Shown: piece by piece, positions 7,771 to 14,656 of the stretch
How the letters are laid out: every line of letters starts with the position of its first letter
How positions within the stretch are numbered: the first letter of the stretch is position 1
Source of the DNA: Clostridiales bacterium UBA5888
GTDB lineage: Bacteria > Bacillota > Clostridia > Oscillospirales > Oscillospiraceae
Direction: 5' to 3'
Assembly: GCA_002431965.1 (NCBI GenBank)
Contig: DJEW01000024.1
Location: 1,746 to 30,321 of the forward strand
Length of the DNA: 28,576 nucleotides
Made by a program: the position numbers and the translations under genes
The notes under the pieces: model-generated
What the model was told of the DNA's origin: nothing
The model's database searches: none
Seen by the model: the letters and a program-made list of their open reading frames with translations, nothing else

Positions 7771-9252
7771 TCAATTAAGCCCCGAAGCAAGCGCAAGCAC
7801 ATGCTCCTGAGAAAAATCAGCTTTTTCGATAATGCCTGTCTGTTCGCCTTCATGCAGCACCACTATGCGCTCCGACATGCCAAGCAGCTCCTCCATATCC
7901 GAGGATACCATAAGGATAGACTTGCCTGCCGCCGCCAGCTCTATCATAAGCTGATATATTTCGTAGCGTGCGCCAATATCTATACCGCGCGTCGGCTCGT
8001 CAAATATCAGTATATCCGGCAGGCTTGCAAGAGACTTTGCGATCACGACCTTCTGCTGGTTGCCGCCCGAGAGCGAAGCGGCGTTCACCCTCATGCTCGG
8101 CGCTTTTATGTGCATGCGGTTTCCGTAGTCCTCCGCCTGCCGCATCTCCTTTTTCCTGTCCACAAATCCTCCGCGGCAAAGACTCCTGATATTTGAAATT
8201 GACACATTCCAGAAAATCGGTTTTTCAAGGAAGCATCCCTGCTGCTTTCTGTCCTCGGGGATAAGTCCAAGCCCGGCTTTCAGCGCGTCCGACGGAGATT
8301 TGAGCATAAGCCGCTCCCCATTGAGCGTCATCGTGCCGGTCTCGACCCGCGCCGCGCCGTAGATAAGATGCATCAGCTCCGTCCGCCCCGCGCCGACAAG
8401 CCCCGCAAAGCCCAATATCTCGCTTTTGTGCAGTTCAAAGCTTACACCGCGCACTCCGTTCCCGCTCAGACCGTCTACACGAAGAACAATTTCGTCCGAA
8501 GCGGGCACCGTTTTTTCCGGATACTTTTCTGACAGCTCGCGCCCTACCATCAGCTTTATGAGCTTCTGTTTATCCGTATTGCCAATATCAAGCGTGTCAA
8601 CGTACTTACCGTCGCGCAGTATGGAGACACAGTCGCATATTTCAAAAAGCTCTTCAAGGCGGTGGGATATATATATCATCGTCACACCCTGCGCTTTAAG
8701 CTCGCGTATCACGTCAAAGAGTCTGCGCTGCTCCTCCACGGTAATGGAGGCCGTCGGCTCATCCAGAATGAGCACCCTGGCATTGCGCAGCATTGCCTTA
8801 CATATTTCCACAATCTGTCGGTTTGCCATGGACAGCTCTCTTATCTTCGCACGTGGCGACACATGGCATTGAAAGCGTGCAAGAAGCGTCTCCGCCCTTT
8901 TGCAGCGCTCCGCCTCATCCACGAAAAAGCCCGTGTCGCTTCCGTCCGTCATGAAGAGATTGTCCGCCACCGACATTGCCTCGAATTGTACCATTTCCTG
9001 ATATACGACAGATATGCCAAGCTCCAGCGCCTTCTGCGGCGTAAGATGAGCGTATGTCTCTCCGTCGAATACGATCTCACCCTCGTCGGGAGTGACGGCG
9101 CCGGATATGGTTTTTATGAAGGTGGATTTACCAGCGCCGTTCTCTCCTACCAGCGCATGTACCTCCCCCTCGTTGAAGCTTATGGATACGTTGTCAAGAG
9201 CCACCACGCCCGGGTAACGTTTGGTTATATGATGCAGTTCAAGCAGTTTCAT
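7771..9252 (-). CDS. Sugar ABC transporter ATPase with two nucleotide-binding domains (RbsA/MglA type)
   Basis: A 493-residue double ATPase. The first half has Walker A GENGAGKST (about residues 36-44), a Q-loop (SVVYQEMVQ) and Walker B LILDEPTA; its signature is degenerate (LSMANRQ), as is common in this family. The second half has the altered Walker A (GLVGAGRTE), a good signature LSGGNQQK and Walker B LIFDEPTRGIDIG. This is the normal asymmetric pattern of RbsA-type proteins, which drive CUT2 sugar importers. Two starts are possible: a GTG at 9259-9261 that overlaps the stop of the upstream gene, and the ATG at 9250-9252 used here. Either way translation is coupled to the oxidoreductase gene. 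Confidence 0.94.
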   Translation of the reverse strand: MKLLELHHITKRYPGVVALDNVSISFNEGEVHALVGENGAGKSTFIKTISGAVTPDEGEIVFDGETYAHLTPQKALELGISVVYQEMVQFEAMSVADNLFMTDGSDTGFFVDEAERCKRAETLLARFQCHVSPRAKIRELSMANRQIVEICKAMLRNARVLILDEPTASITVEEQRRLFDVIRELKAQGVTMIYISHRLEELFEICDCVSILRDGKYVDTLDIGNTDKQKLIKLMVGRELSEKYPEKTVPASDEIVLRVDGLSGNGVRGVSFELHKSEILGFAGLVGAGRTELMHLIYGAARVETGTMTLNGERLMLKSPSDALKAGLGLIPEDRKQQGCFLEKPIFWNVSISNIRSLCRGGFVDRKKEMRQAEDYGNRMHIKAPSMRVNAASLSGGNQQKVVIAKSLASLPDILIFDEPTRGIDIGARYEIYQLMIELAAAGKSILMVSSDMEELLGMSERIVVLHEGEQTGIIEKADFSQEHVLALASGLN

Positions 9253-9257
9253 TTCGC

Positions 9258-10403
9258 TCACCCGTAAAGCGGCTCCGGCATATCAAAGCACGTTGTCATT
9301 TTGTAAGGCTGTCCGCTCTCCACACACACATTAAGCGCATTTATTGCCTCGGTAATGTGCCGGCAGAGCTCCGCGCTCACGCGCGCGGCGCGCCCCGTAC
9401 AGATGGCGTCTGCCATGTCTGCAACGCCTGCACCTCTTTCATTCCCGCGGCGCGGCGCAACGGTCTCAATTTCCGTGAAAAGTTTGTTGGATTCCGGACC
9501 GTATATTGCCTCCAGCTTTTCGCCGATCTGTTCCTTCGCTTCGACGTATGCCTTGAAATCCTCCGCGTGCAGCAGCTTTATGCTGCCGAGCATGGTGTTC
9601 GGATCCGGCGCAACGACTACTCCGTCAGTGCCATATATCTCCATGCCAGGCAGATGCGACTTCCACTCATCATAGCTCAGATTGAGGTTCGCAACGACGC
9701 CGCTTTTAAAACGCAGTACTGCACAGTAATTTGTCATTACCTCCACATCTACGGGAGTTCCGTGAATATTCCGCACATCGAATCCGCGGTTGGCGTAGCA
9801 GAAGACGCTGTCTATCGGTCCTAACATTGCCGCAAGCGTTGTAAGAAAATACGGTCCCATATCCAACGCCGGACCGCCGCCCTTTTTATAAAGGAAGCCC
9901 GCATTGGGATGCCAGAGATCTGCGCCAGGACCAACATAGTTCGCGGTGACGGTGATCACCCTGCCAATGGCGCCGTCGTCTATCAGCCTGCGCACAGTCT
10001 GAAATTCAGGAGAAAGGAATGTATCCGGCGCGCTGCCGACGAGCAGCCCATGCGCCCGCGCAAACTCCACGATCTCGTTTGCCTGATCCAGGCTTGTTGC
10101 AAGCGGTTTCTCGCAGTAGACATGCTTGCCTGCCCTCAGCGCCTGCATGGTAAGGCTATAGTGCGACGCCGGCGTCGTAAGTATCAGTACTATGTCCACT
10201 TCCGGATCCGCCAGCATTTCCTCCGTGGTATATACCTTTGGGATGCTCCAGCGCTCCGCCGCAGCAGCCGCTGCATCTCTGTTCAGGTCAGAGCAGCCCA
10301 CCGGGCGAACGTTTTTATATATCGGCCCGAGATTCCGCAGATAGGCATCGCAGAAAGTCCCGCAGCCGATCACACCGAGTCCGCAAATTTTGTTGATATC
10401 CAT
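9258..10403 (-). CDS. Gfo/Idh/MocA-family NAD(P)-dependent sugar oxidoreductase
   Basis: A 381-residue dehydrogenase with a Rossmann motif (GVIGCGTFCDA, residues 10-20) and the family EKP motif with the catalytic lysine (CEKPLATSL, K99). A GGGPALDMGPY segment (about 175-185) has Pro-Tyr where many relatives carry the catalytic histidine of the DxGxH motif. In C-glycoside pathways a Gfo/Idh enzyme (DgpA type) oxidises the 3-hydroxyl of the sugar before C-C cleavage, and that role fits here. It is the first gene of the operon, with a GAGGTG site before the ATG and a promoter and palindromic operator upstream. Inositol or amino-sugar dehydrogenase activity is the alternative. Confidence 0.9.
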   Translation of the reverse strand: MDINKICGLGVIGCGTFCDAYLRNLGPIYKNVRPVGCSDLNRDAAAAAAERWSIPKVYTTEEMLADPEVDIVLILTTPASHYSLTMQALRAGKHVYCEKPLATSLDQANEIVEFARAHGLLVGSAPDTFLSPEFQTVRRLIDDGAIGRVITVTANYVGPGADLWHPNAGFLYKKGGGPALDMGPYFLTTLAAMLGPIDSVFCYANRGFDVRNIHGTPVDVEVMTNYCAVLRFKSGVVANLNLSYDEWKSHLPGMEIYGTDGVVVAPDPNTMLGSIKLLHAEDFKAYVEAKEQIGEKLEAIYGPESNKLFTEIETVAPRRGNERGAGVADMADAICTGRAARVSAELCRHITEAINALNVCVESGQPYKMTTCFDMPEPLYG

Positions 10404-10443
10404 TTTTGCACCTCAATTTATCTCTTGCTTTTTAGATGAGAAT

Positions 10444-10449
10444 AGTATA
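10444..10449 (-). promoter_or_regulatory. -10 element of the island operon promoter
   Basis: TATACT on the minus strand. Transcription would start near 10437 and give a ~34-nt leader to the oxidoreductase ATG. There is no good -35 box; the position it would occupy lies in the arm of the palindrome at 10457-10500, whose centre falls at -41.5. This is the normal geometry of a class II Crp-activated promoter, so activator dependence is likely. Confidence 0.5.
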
Positions 10450-10456
10450 TATAATA

Positions 10457-10500
10457 ATTGTGCTTTCTGTGGTGACATGCGTCACCACAGAAAGCACAAT
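10457..10500. promoter_or_regulatory. Perfect 44-bp palindrome with Crp-like core (putative operator)
   Basis: Two perfect 20-bp inverted arms (10457-10476 and 10481-10500) around a 4-base ATGC centre. The inner part reads GGTGA-N6-TCACC, a close variant of the TGTGA-N6-TCACA pattern bound by Crp/Fnr dimers. The outer part carries TTGTGC and GCACAA. It lies between the island operon and the divergent Crp/Fnr-type regulator gene, so it is most likely that regulator's binding site. It has no T run on either side and so is not a typical terminator. Confidence 0.8.
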
Positions 10501-10514
10501 ACGGCAAGCTTAAT

Positions 10515-10524
10515 TTGTGCACAA
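10515..10524. promoter_or_regulatory. Short palindrome TTGTGCACAA
   Basis: A perfect 10-bp palindrome 14 bp from the large one, repeating its outer half-sites (TTGTGC and GCACAA) fused head to head. It may be a secondary site for the same regulator and would then serve autoregulation. A chance occurrence cannot be excluded at this length. Confidence 0.35.
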
Positions 10525-10595
10525 TCAACAAATATCGAAAATTCGTGTCTTTGTGGCTAATTTTTTGTCTTTTAACAGCCGTTTTCAGCTTGGGG

Positions 10596-11246
10596 GTGTT
10601 TCAAACGGAGACTATAAACGATAAAAAGCTTATCGAAAAATATGTCGCCATGCGCAAAATAAATGAATATTTCAGCACATTTGAGCCGGTCTTTCTTTTA
10701 CGGCACTATTTTCCCGGCGAATTGCTGACAAACCCTTTTGCTCCCAGCAGCTATGTGCAATTTGTCATCGACGGGAAGCTGCTGCTCTATGATATGCCGG
10801 ATGAAGATTCCACCGTAATGCTTCAAACCTCTTACACTCAAGTGTGCGTATTAGGAGAGATTGAGCTTCTCGACACACAGTTTACTCCTTTTTTTGTTGA
10901 GGCGCTCACTGATGTCCACACCCTCGCCCTGCCGCTGGAGCAGTATCGCTCCAGTCTGCTCAACGACCCTGCGTTCCTGCGCCACGTCTGCATATCGCTG
11001 TCCCGCAAGCTCACGGGCGCGGTGATTGACTCACCCTCAAGACCTCTGAAGGCTCGCATTCTGTGTTACATTCAGCATCGCGACCAGAATCAACCCATAA
11101 CCGACATCTCTGGTATTGCCAAACTATTCAACGTCAGCAAACGTCAGCTCCTGCGCGTGTTAAAGGAATTATGTGAAGAAGGTCATCTCGTTCACAGCGC
11201 AAAGGGCTGCTACTGCATCACGGGCAGAGGCAGACTTCAGAGATAG
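10596..11246 (+). CDS. Crp/Fnr-family transcriptional regulator (YeiL-like)
   Basis: About 216 residues. The N-terminal half fits a cyclic-nucleotide-binding-type jelly roll (FSTFEPVFLLRHYFPGELL, YVQFVIDGKLLLY, CVLGEIELLD). The linker LEQYRSSLLNDPAFLRHVCISLSRKL leads to a winged helix-turn-helix (IAKLFNVSKRQLLRVLKELCEEG) at the C terminus, as in YeiL-type Crp relatives of Firmicutes. No FNR-type cysteine cluster is visible. The start is uncertain: the frame is open back to a TTG at 10515, but that adds a hydrophobic stretch atypical of the family. I prefer the GTG at 10596; no candidate has a good ribosome site. It is divergent from the island operon and likely controls it through the 10457-10500 palindrome. 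Confidence 0.85.
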   Translation: MFQTETINDKKLIEKYVAMRKINEYFSTFEPVFLLRHYFPGELLTNPFAPSSYVQFVIDGKLLLYDMPDEDSTVMLQTSYTQVCVLGEIELLDTQFTPFFVEALTDVHTLALPLEQYRSSLLNDPAFLRHVCISLSRKLTGAVIDSPSRPLKARILCYIQHRDQNQPITDISGIAKLFNVSKRQLLRVLKELCEEGHLVHSAKGCYCITGRGRLQR

Positions 11247-11319
11247 GGTGTTTACAGGAAAGTGCAATATTCATTGTCACTATTTCAAGGTCAATCTTCG
11301 CAAAACTCCAAGATAGAAC

Positions 11320-11350
11320 AAACAACCTGAACAAATCGTTCAGGTTGTTT
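11320..11350 (-). terminator. Terminator of the tRNA-Thr/tRNA-Tyr unit
   Basis: Perfect hairpin with arms 11320-11332 and 11338-11350 and a 5-base loop, immediately after the CCA of tRNA-Tyr on the minus strand. The right arm itself ends in TTGTTT. Confidence 0.8.
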
Positions 11351-11413
11351 TGGTGGGGGAAGGTGGATTCGAACCACCGAAGGCATTGCCAGCAGATTTA
11401 CAGTCTGTCCCCT
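11320..11413 (-). repeat. Right ~95-bp direct repeat (within intact tRNA-Tyr and terminator)
   Basis: Partner of 4206-4300, in the same orientation and 7114 bp away. This copy is part of an intact tRNA gene. If the island arrived by site-specific insertion, this side regenerated a complete tRNA-Tyr with its terminator. Confidence 0.9.
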
Positions 11414-11435
11414 TTGGCCACTCGGGAATTCCCCC
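11351..11435 (-). tRNA. tRNA-Tyr (anticodon GTA)
   Basis: An 85-nt class II tRNA on the minus strand with encoded CCA. The acceptor stem GGGGGAA pairs fully with TTCCCCC. The anticodon loop CTGTAAA sits on a CAGA/TCTG stem. The extended variable arm (TGGCAATGCC) and the T stem GGTGG/CCACC are intact. It follows tRNA-Thr by 26 bp and shares its terminator. This gene appears to be the insertion target of the adjacent island. Confidence 0.97.
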
Positions 11436-11461
11436 ATATTAACTTATGCCGTCTGTTGCGG

Positions 11462-11537
11462 TGGAGCTGGTGGACGGACTCGAACCCCCGACCTGCTGAT
11501 TACAAATCAGCTGCTCTACCGACTGAGCTACACCAGC
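11462..11537 (-). tRNA. tRNA-Thr (anticodon TGT)
   Basis: A 76-nt tRNA with encoded CCA. The acceptor GCTGGTG pairs with CACCAGC region bases, the D arm is GCTCAGTCGGTAGAGC, the anticodon stem CTGAT/ATCAG carries the loop TTGTA with anticodon TGT, and the T arm is GGGGGTTCGAGTCC. It is transcribed together with tRNA-Tyr. Confidence 0.97.
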
Positions 11538-11614
11538 ACTTGACCGGCTCGATAATAATAGCAAATGCAGGAGCATTTGTCAACAGCTTTTTTTCAAAAT
11601 CTCATTTTTTCTTT

Positions 11615-11646
11615 ATGCTGCTGTTCAGCCCGCCTGACAGCAGCAT
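11615..11646. other. Hairpin downstream of comEC
   Basis: Inverted repeat ATGCTGCTGTTCAG / CTGACAGCAGCAT with one bulged base, about 40 bp after the comEC stop. No T run follows on the minus strand, so it may end or stabilise the comEC message but is not a canonical terminator. Confidence 0.4.
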
Positions 11647-11684
11647 GGCGCGCCGCAGATACCCGCAGATGCCGCGCTTACGCA

Positions 11685-13949
11685 CTATTTCACGTGCACC
11701 TCGATACGTCCGTTTTCATCTGTTCTGTACACGGTATAACCGTTCGCGGCAAGGCGTTCAAGCGTCTGCGGCGTGGGGTGCCCATAGTTGTTATACCCGA
11801 CGCTTATTACCGCCGTGTCCGCACCGATGGATGAAAGCAGCGCGTCCCCGCTTGAATACTTTGAGCCGTGATGCCCTGCGACGTAGACCTCCACGCCGCG
11901 TATATCGTGCTTATCTATGAGCTCGCATTCCGCCGCGATCGGCGCGTCGCCCGTGACGAGCATATCAAAGCTGCCCAGCGACAAAAGGCACATCACGCAC
12001 CGCTCATTCGCATCGCCCGCTTCCGCCGGAGCGTACAGCTCCGCCTTGATGCCGCCTGCCTCGAGGCGCATATCCCTGTCAACATATACGACCGGGGTGC
12101 CGTGCGCGGCGGCGCTTTCAAGTATCGGGGCAAGCAGGCCGTCATCGTCGTTCGGTTCGGCGGGGAGTATCAGCTCGCCCACATCCACAAGCTCCATAAG
12201 CTGCCGCACGCCGTTGGCGTGGTCGGAGTGCAGATGTGTCAGCACGAGCGCGTCCAGCCGCTTGTGCCCACGGTTAAGGAGATATGCGCCTGCAATCTCC
12301 CCTGCGCGCTGCGTCTTGCCGCCTCCGCCGCAGTCGACCACAACGGCGGCATCGCCGGAGAGAACGGCAATGCTCTGCCCCTGTCCGACATCGAGCACAG
12401 CGGCTGTGCCGTGCCCGCGCGAGGAATCAAAACGGAGAAACGCGAACAGCAGCGCAAGCGTGACGGCTGAGGCGGCAAGCGGATAAACAAACCGGCGCGT
12501 TGGGCTCACATGCAGAAACGCCGCCGCAATAAAGAGCACATACACCAGCACAAGCCAGCACACGGCAGGCACATTGTCCAGATACAGCACGGCAAAAGGC
12601 ACGCCCGAGACAAGCTTCGCTGCGGCGAAGATATACCGCGCCGCCCATGAGACGAGCCAGCCCGCCGCAGCACCAAGCTTCACCGACAAAAGCGACAGCG
12701 CACATGCGGCATACCCGCCGCAAAAGCACAGCGACACAGCCCACAGCGCCGCCACATTCATCACCGGCGACAGCACGGAAACGCTGCCGAAGTGCACCGC
12801 CGTAATAGGCACAGTCACGACCATCACAGCCAGCGAGCACGACACGATGCCTATGGGCTTTTCAAGCACGCGGCGGACGTTATATGACCTGACGCAGCCC
12901 AGCAGGGCGGAATTGATGCCCTCGTAAAAACCGAAAATGCCGACCATTGCGCCGAACGAGAGCTGAAGACTGATGCTGGCGGCGGTGTGCGGGTTTTGCA
13001 GCAGCACAAGCGCAAGCACCGTGGAAAGAGAGGTTACAGGGTCGTTCTCGCGGCGGACGACGGGCGCAAAAAGCAGCATGGACTGCATAAACGCGGCGCG
13101 CACTGCGGACGCGCTCGCACCGGTGACTGCGGCAAACGCCCATACCGCGGCAATACATATAAAAGGGCTGCGTCTTGACTTCCCCAGCAGCACCCGCAGC
13201 AGCCCTACGAGGAACGACACGTGCATTCCAGACACCGCCGCCACGTGCATGAATCCCGCGCGGCTCAGCGCCGTATAGAGCGGCAGATCGTCGTAGAGCC
13301 CGTCCTTGTCGCCGAGCATGACAGAGCGCATGAAATGCGCCGTATCCGCAGGGAAGATGCGCATAATGCGCCCGGCGGCCGCATGGCGCGCGGCGGCCGG
13401 AAGCGCGGCGGAACACCGCGCTTCCGGCTCAATTACAATATCCGACTTTGCGCTTGCAGTGAGATAAATGCCTCTTGCATTGTAATAATCATAGTCCTTG
13501 CCCCAGCGTGTGTCCGCCGCACGGAGCTTCGCTGTGAGGCGGATGGTCTGCCCGGGTCTGGCCGCGGTGAGAGCGCGGTCATTATCATAGAGTATCGCCC
13601 GCAAATGCGGCAAAGCCCCGCCAAGTCTGATCTCGGCGCGGCAATAATCGTCATATATGTCCGGGTAGTCGAGCAAAACGGCAGTCATCTCAACGGTCTC
13701 ACCGTCAAGCTGACGCGCGGGCACGGTCGTGCGCGCGGAATGCAGCATGAATACGCCAAAGCCGGCAGCAAACGCAAACATAGCAATGATAGCACGGCGG
13801 GTGTGCCTGCCGCGGAAAAAGACAGTGAGCGTAAGTGCCGAAACGGCGAACGCCGCGCCAAGCACAGGAAGCCACCCGGCAGGCAGCAGGTAATTTGCAG
13901 CAAACACAGCCGCAGAGAATGCCGCCGCTGCCGTCGCCAGTCTGCGCAT
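11685..13949 (-). CDS. comEC: ComEC/Rec2 DNA-uptake channel protein
   Basis: A 754-residue inner-membrane protein that carries single-stranded DNA across the membrane during natural transformation. The order is normal for the family: N-terminal hydrophobic segments and a soluble domain (about residues 80-180), the Competence domain (AAVSGMHVSF at 237-246, then many helices to ~480), and a C-terminal metallo-beta-lactamase-like domain with THLHSDHANGV at 571-581 and a GHHGSKYSS motif nearer the end. The start ATG follows GGTGAG. It stands alone here, without comEA. Many Clostridia keep comEC without proven competence. Confidence 0.96.
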   Translation of the reverse strand: MRRLATAAAAFSAAVFAANYLLPAGWLPVLGAAFAVSALTLTVFFRGRHTRRAIIAMFAFAAGFGVFMLHSARTTVPARQLDGETVEMTAVLLDYPDIYDDYCRAEIRLGGALPHLRAILYDNDRALTAARPGQTIRLTAKLRAADTRWGKDYDYYNARGIYLTASAKSDIVIEPEARCSAALPAAARHAAAGRIMRIFPADTAHFMRSVMLGDKDGLYDDLPLYTALSRAGFMHVAAVSGMHVSFLVGLLRVLLGKSRRSPFICIAAVWAFAAVTGASASAVRAAFMQSMLLFAPVVRRENDPVTSLSTVLALVLLQNPHTAASISLQLSFGAMVGIFGFYEGINSALLGCVRSYNVRRVLEKPIGIVSCSLAVMVVTVPITAVHFGSVSVLSPVMNVAALWAVSLCFCGGYAACALSLLSVKLGAAAGWLVSWAARYIFAAAKLVSGVPFAVLYLDNVPAVCWLVLVYVLFIAAAFLHVSPTRRFVYPLAASAVTLALLFAFLRFDSSRGHGTAAVLDVGQGQSIAVLSGDAAVVVDCGGGGKTQRAGEIAGAYLLNRGHKRLDALVLTHLHSDHANGVRQLMELVDVGELILPAEPNDDDGLLAPILESAAAHGTPVVYVDRDMRLEAGGIKAELYAPAEAGDANERCVMCLLSLGSFDMLVTGDAPIAAECELIDKHDIRGVEVYVAGHHGSKYSSGDALLSSIGADTAVISVGYNNYGHPTPQTLERLAANGYTVYRTDENGRIEVHVK

Positions 13950-14011
13950 TATTATCTCACCACCCGTTTTGATTATACGCCAGCGTTTTCACCAGCGTTT
14001 TATATAAGCTG

Positions 14012-14040
14012 AGTTTATTTGCGCAGCGTATATTTGTCAA
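14012..14040 (-). promoter_or_regulatory. Probable comEC promoter
   Basis: TTGACA (14035-14040) and TAAACT (14012-14017) on the minus strand, 17 bases apart, about 65 bp upstream of the comEC ATG. Confidence 0.55.
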
Positions 14041-14114
14041 GCGTATTTATTTGCAGGCGCAGCGTCGAACAGCGCGCCGCCGGACCGCGCGGCGTATTGT
14101 CCGGTGCTGCATTT

Positions 14115-14174
14115 AAAAAAGAAGTGACCCTTGACCGCACACTCAGAACACCGTCAGCGGTCAAGGGTCACTTC
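14115..14174 (-). terminator. Strong intrinsic terminator with 18-bp arms
   Basis: Perfect 18-bp arms (14121-14138 and 14157-14174) around an 18-base loop, followed on the minus strand by TTTTTT (14115-14120). It ends the ~310-nt unit and isolates it from comEC. Confidence 0.88.
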
Positions 14175-14425
14175 TCTGAATTCTTAGTATCCAGCATCAT
14201 TGGTTACCTCGCTTTCTCCAGATTCCTGTTTCTTCTCTGGCACTGCCCATCAACGGGACACCAACCCCGGCACTCTATTTCCCAACGGAATATCTCAAGC
14301 GAGATAAGCTCTGTGCCGCCTTGTCCTCCTGCGTATTTTGAGTTGCAGCGCCCGCCCCGGCTCCCCGCCATCGTCAGCGGTGCGGGGTCTTTCACGTGTA
14401 CATTGGACTCACCCTTTCTGTTTGT
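14115..14425 (-). ncRNA. Unassigned ~310-nt transcript: structured RNA or small-protein gene
   Basis: A self-contained minus-strand unit between a strong promoter (14432-14460) and a strong terminator (14115-14174). Local pairings include CCCCGC/GCGGGG near the 5' end, CGGCAC/GTGCCG enclosing an ATCTC-GCTT-GAGAT hairpin, and CCC-GTTGAT-GGG. These favour a folded RNA. I could not match it to tmRNA, RNase P RNA, SRP RNA, 6S RNA, a T-box or a known riboswitch. A frame ending in TAA at 14204-14206 could encode about 60 residues including GGTELISLEIFRWEIECRGW and four cysteines. Its start is unclear: a GTG near 14391 lies too far from the AAAGGG site, and the ATG next to that site gives only a 3-residue peptide. 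RNA and protein readings both remain open. Confidence 0.45.
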
Positions 14426-14431
14426 GGTTAT

Positions 14432-14460
14432 AATATAACACAGCGCACAGCGTGTTTCAA
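14432..14460 (-). promoter_or_regulatory. Promoter of the ~310-nt unassigned transcript
   Basis: TTGAAA (14455-14460) and TATATT (14432-14437) on the minus strand with 17-base spacing. The predicted start is near 14425. Confidence 0.7.
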
Positions 14461-14546
14461 TTGCCAATGTCCATGATTTTTGCACGCCGTTTTTGTACGT
14501 TGCTTACAAAAATATTTGAATTAGCCTTCGGAATTCATGTGCGATA

Positions 14547-14576
14547 TTGACAATACACGTGAGCGTATAGTATGAT
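14547..14576 (+). promoter_or_regulatory. Promoter of the DUF3298-like lipoprotein gene
   Basis: TTGACA (14547-14552) and TATGAT (14571-14576) with 18-base spacing, about 75 bp before the start codon. Confidence 0.7.
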
Positions 14577-14656
14577 AGATATGTTGTGAGTCTGGACATT
14601 TCGTTCAGGCAGCAAAACCAGATGAGGTTTCTTCTGAGCGAGGAGGATATTCACAT

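Noticed and set aside
4301..11319. Hidden integrase, transposase or relaxase in the island
   Set aside because: All coding space is taken by the seven metabolic and regulatory genes. The gaps are short and hold only promoter elements or nothing identifiable.
11345..11920. Plus-strand open frame (WGKVDSNHRRH...) over tRNA-Tyr, tRNA-Thr and the comEC 3' end
   Set aside because: Translation of two antisense tRNA genes; a common annotation artefact.
14115..14460. Assignment of the unassigned transcript to tmRNA, RNase P RNA, SRP RNA, 6S RNA or a T-box leader
   Set aside because: The conserved sequence blocks of these RNAs (for example the SRP GGAAG loop region, the RNase P GAGGAAAGTCC block, the T-box GGTGG-containing motif) are not present. 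A formal covariance search could not be run.
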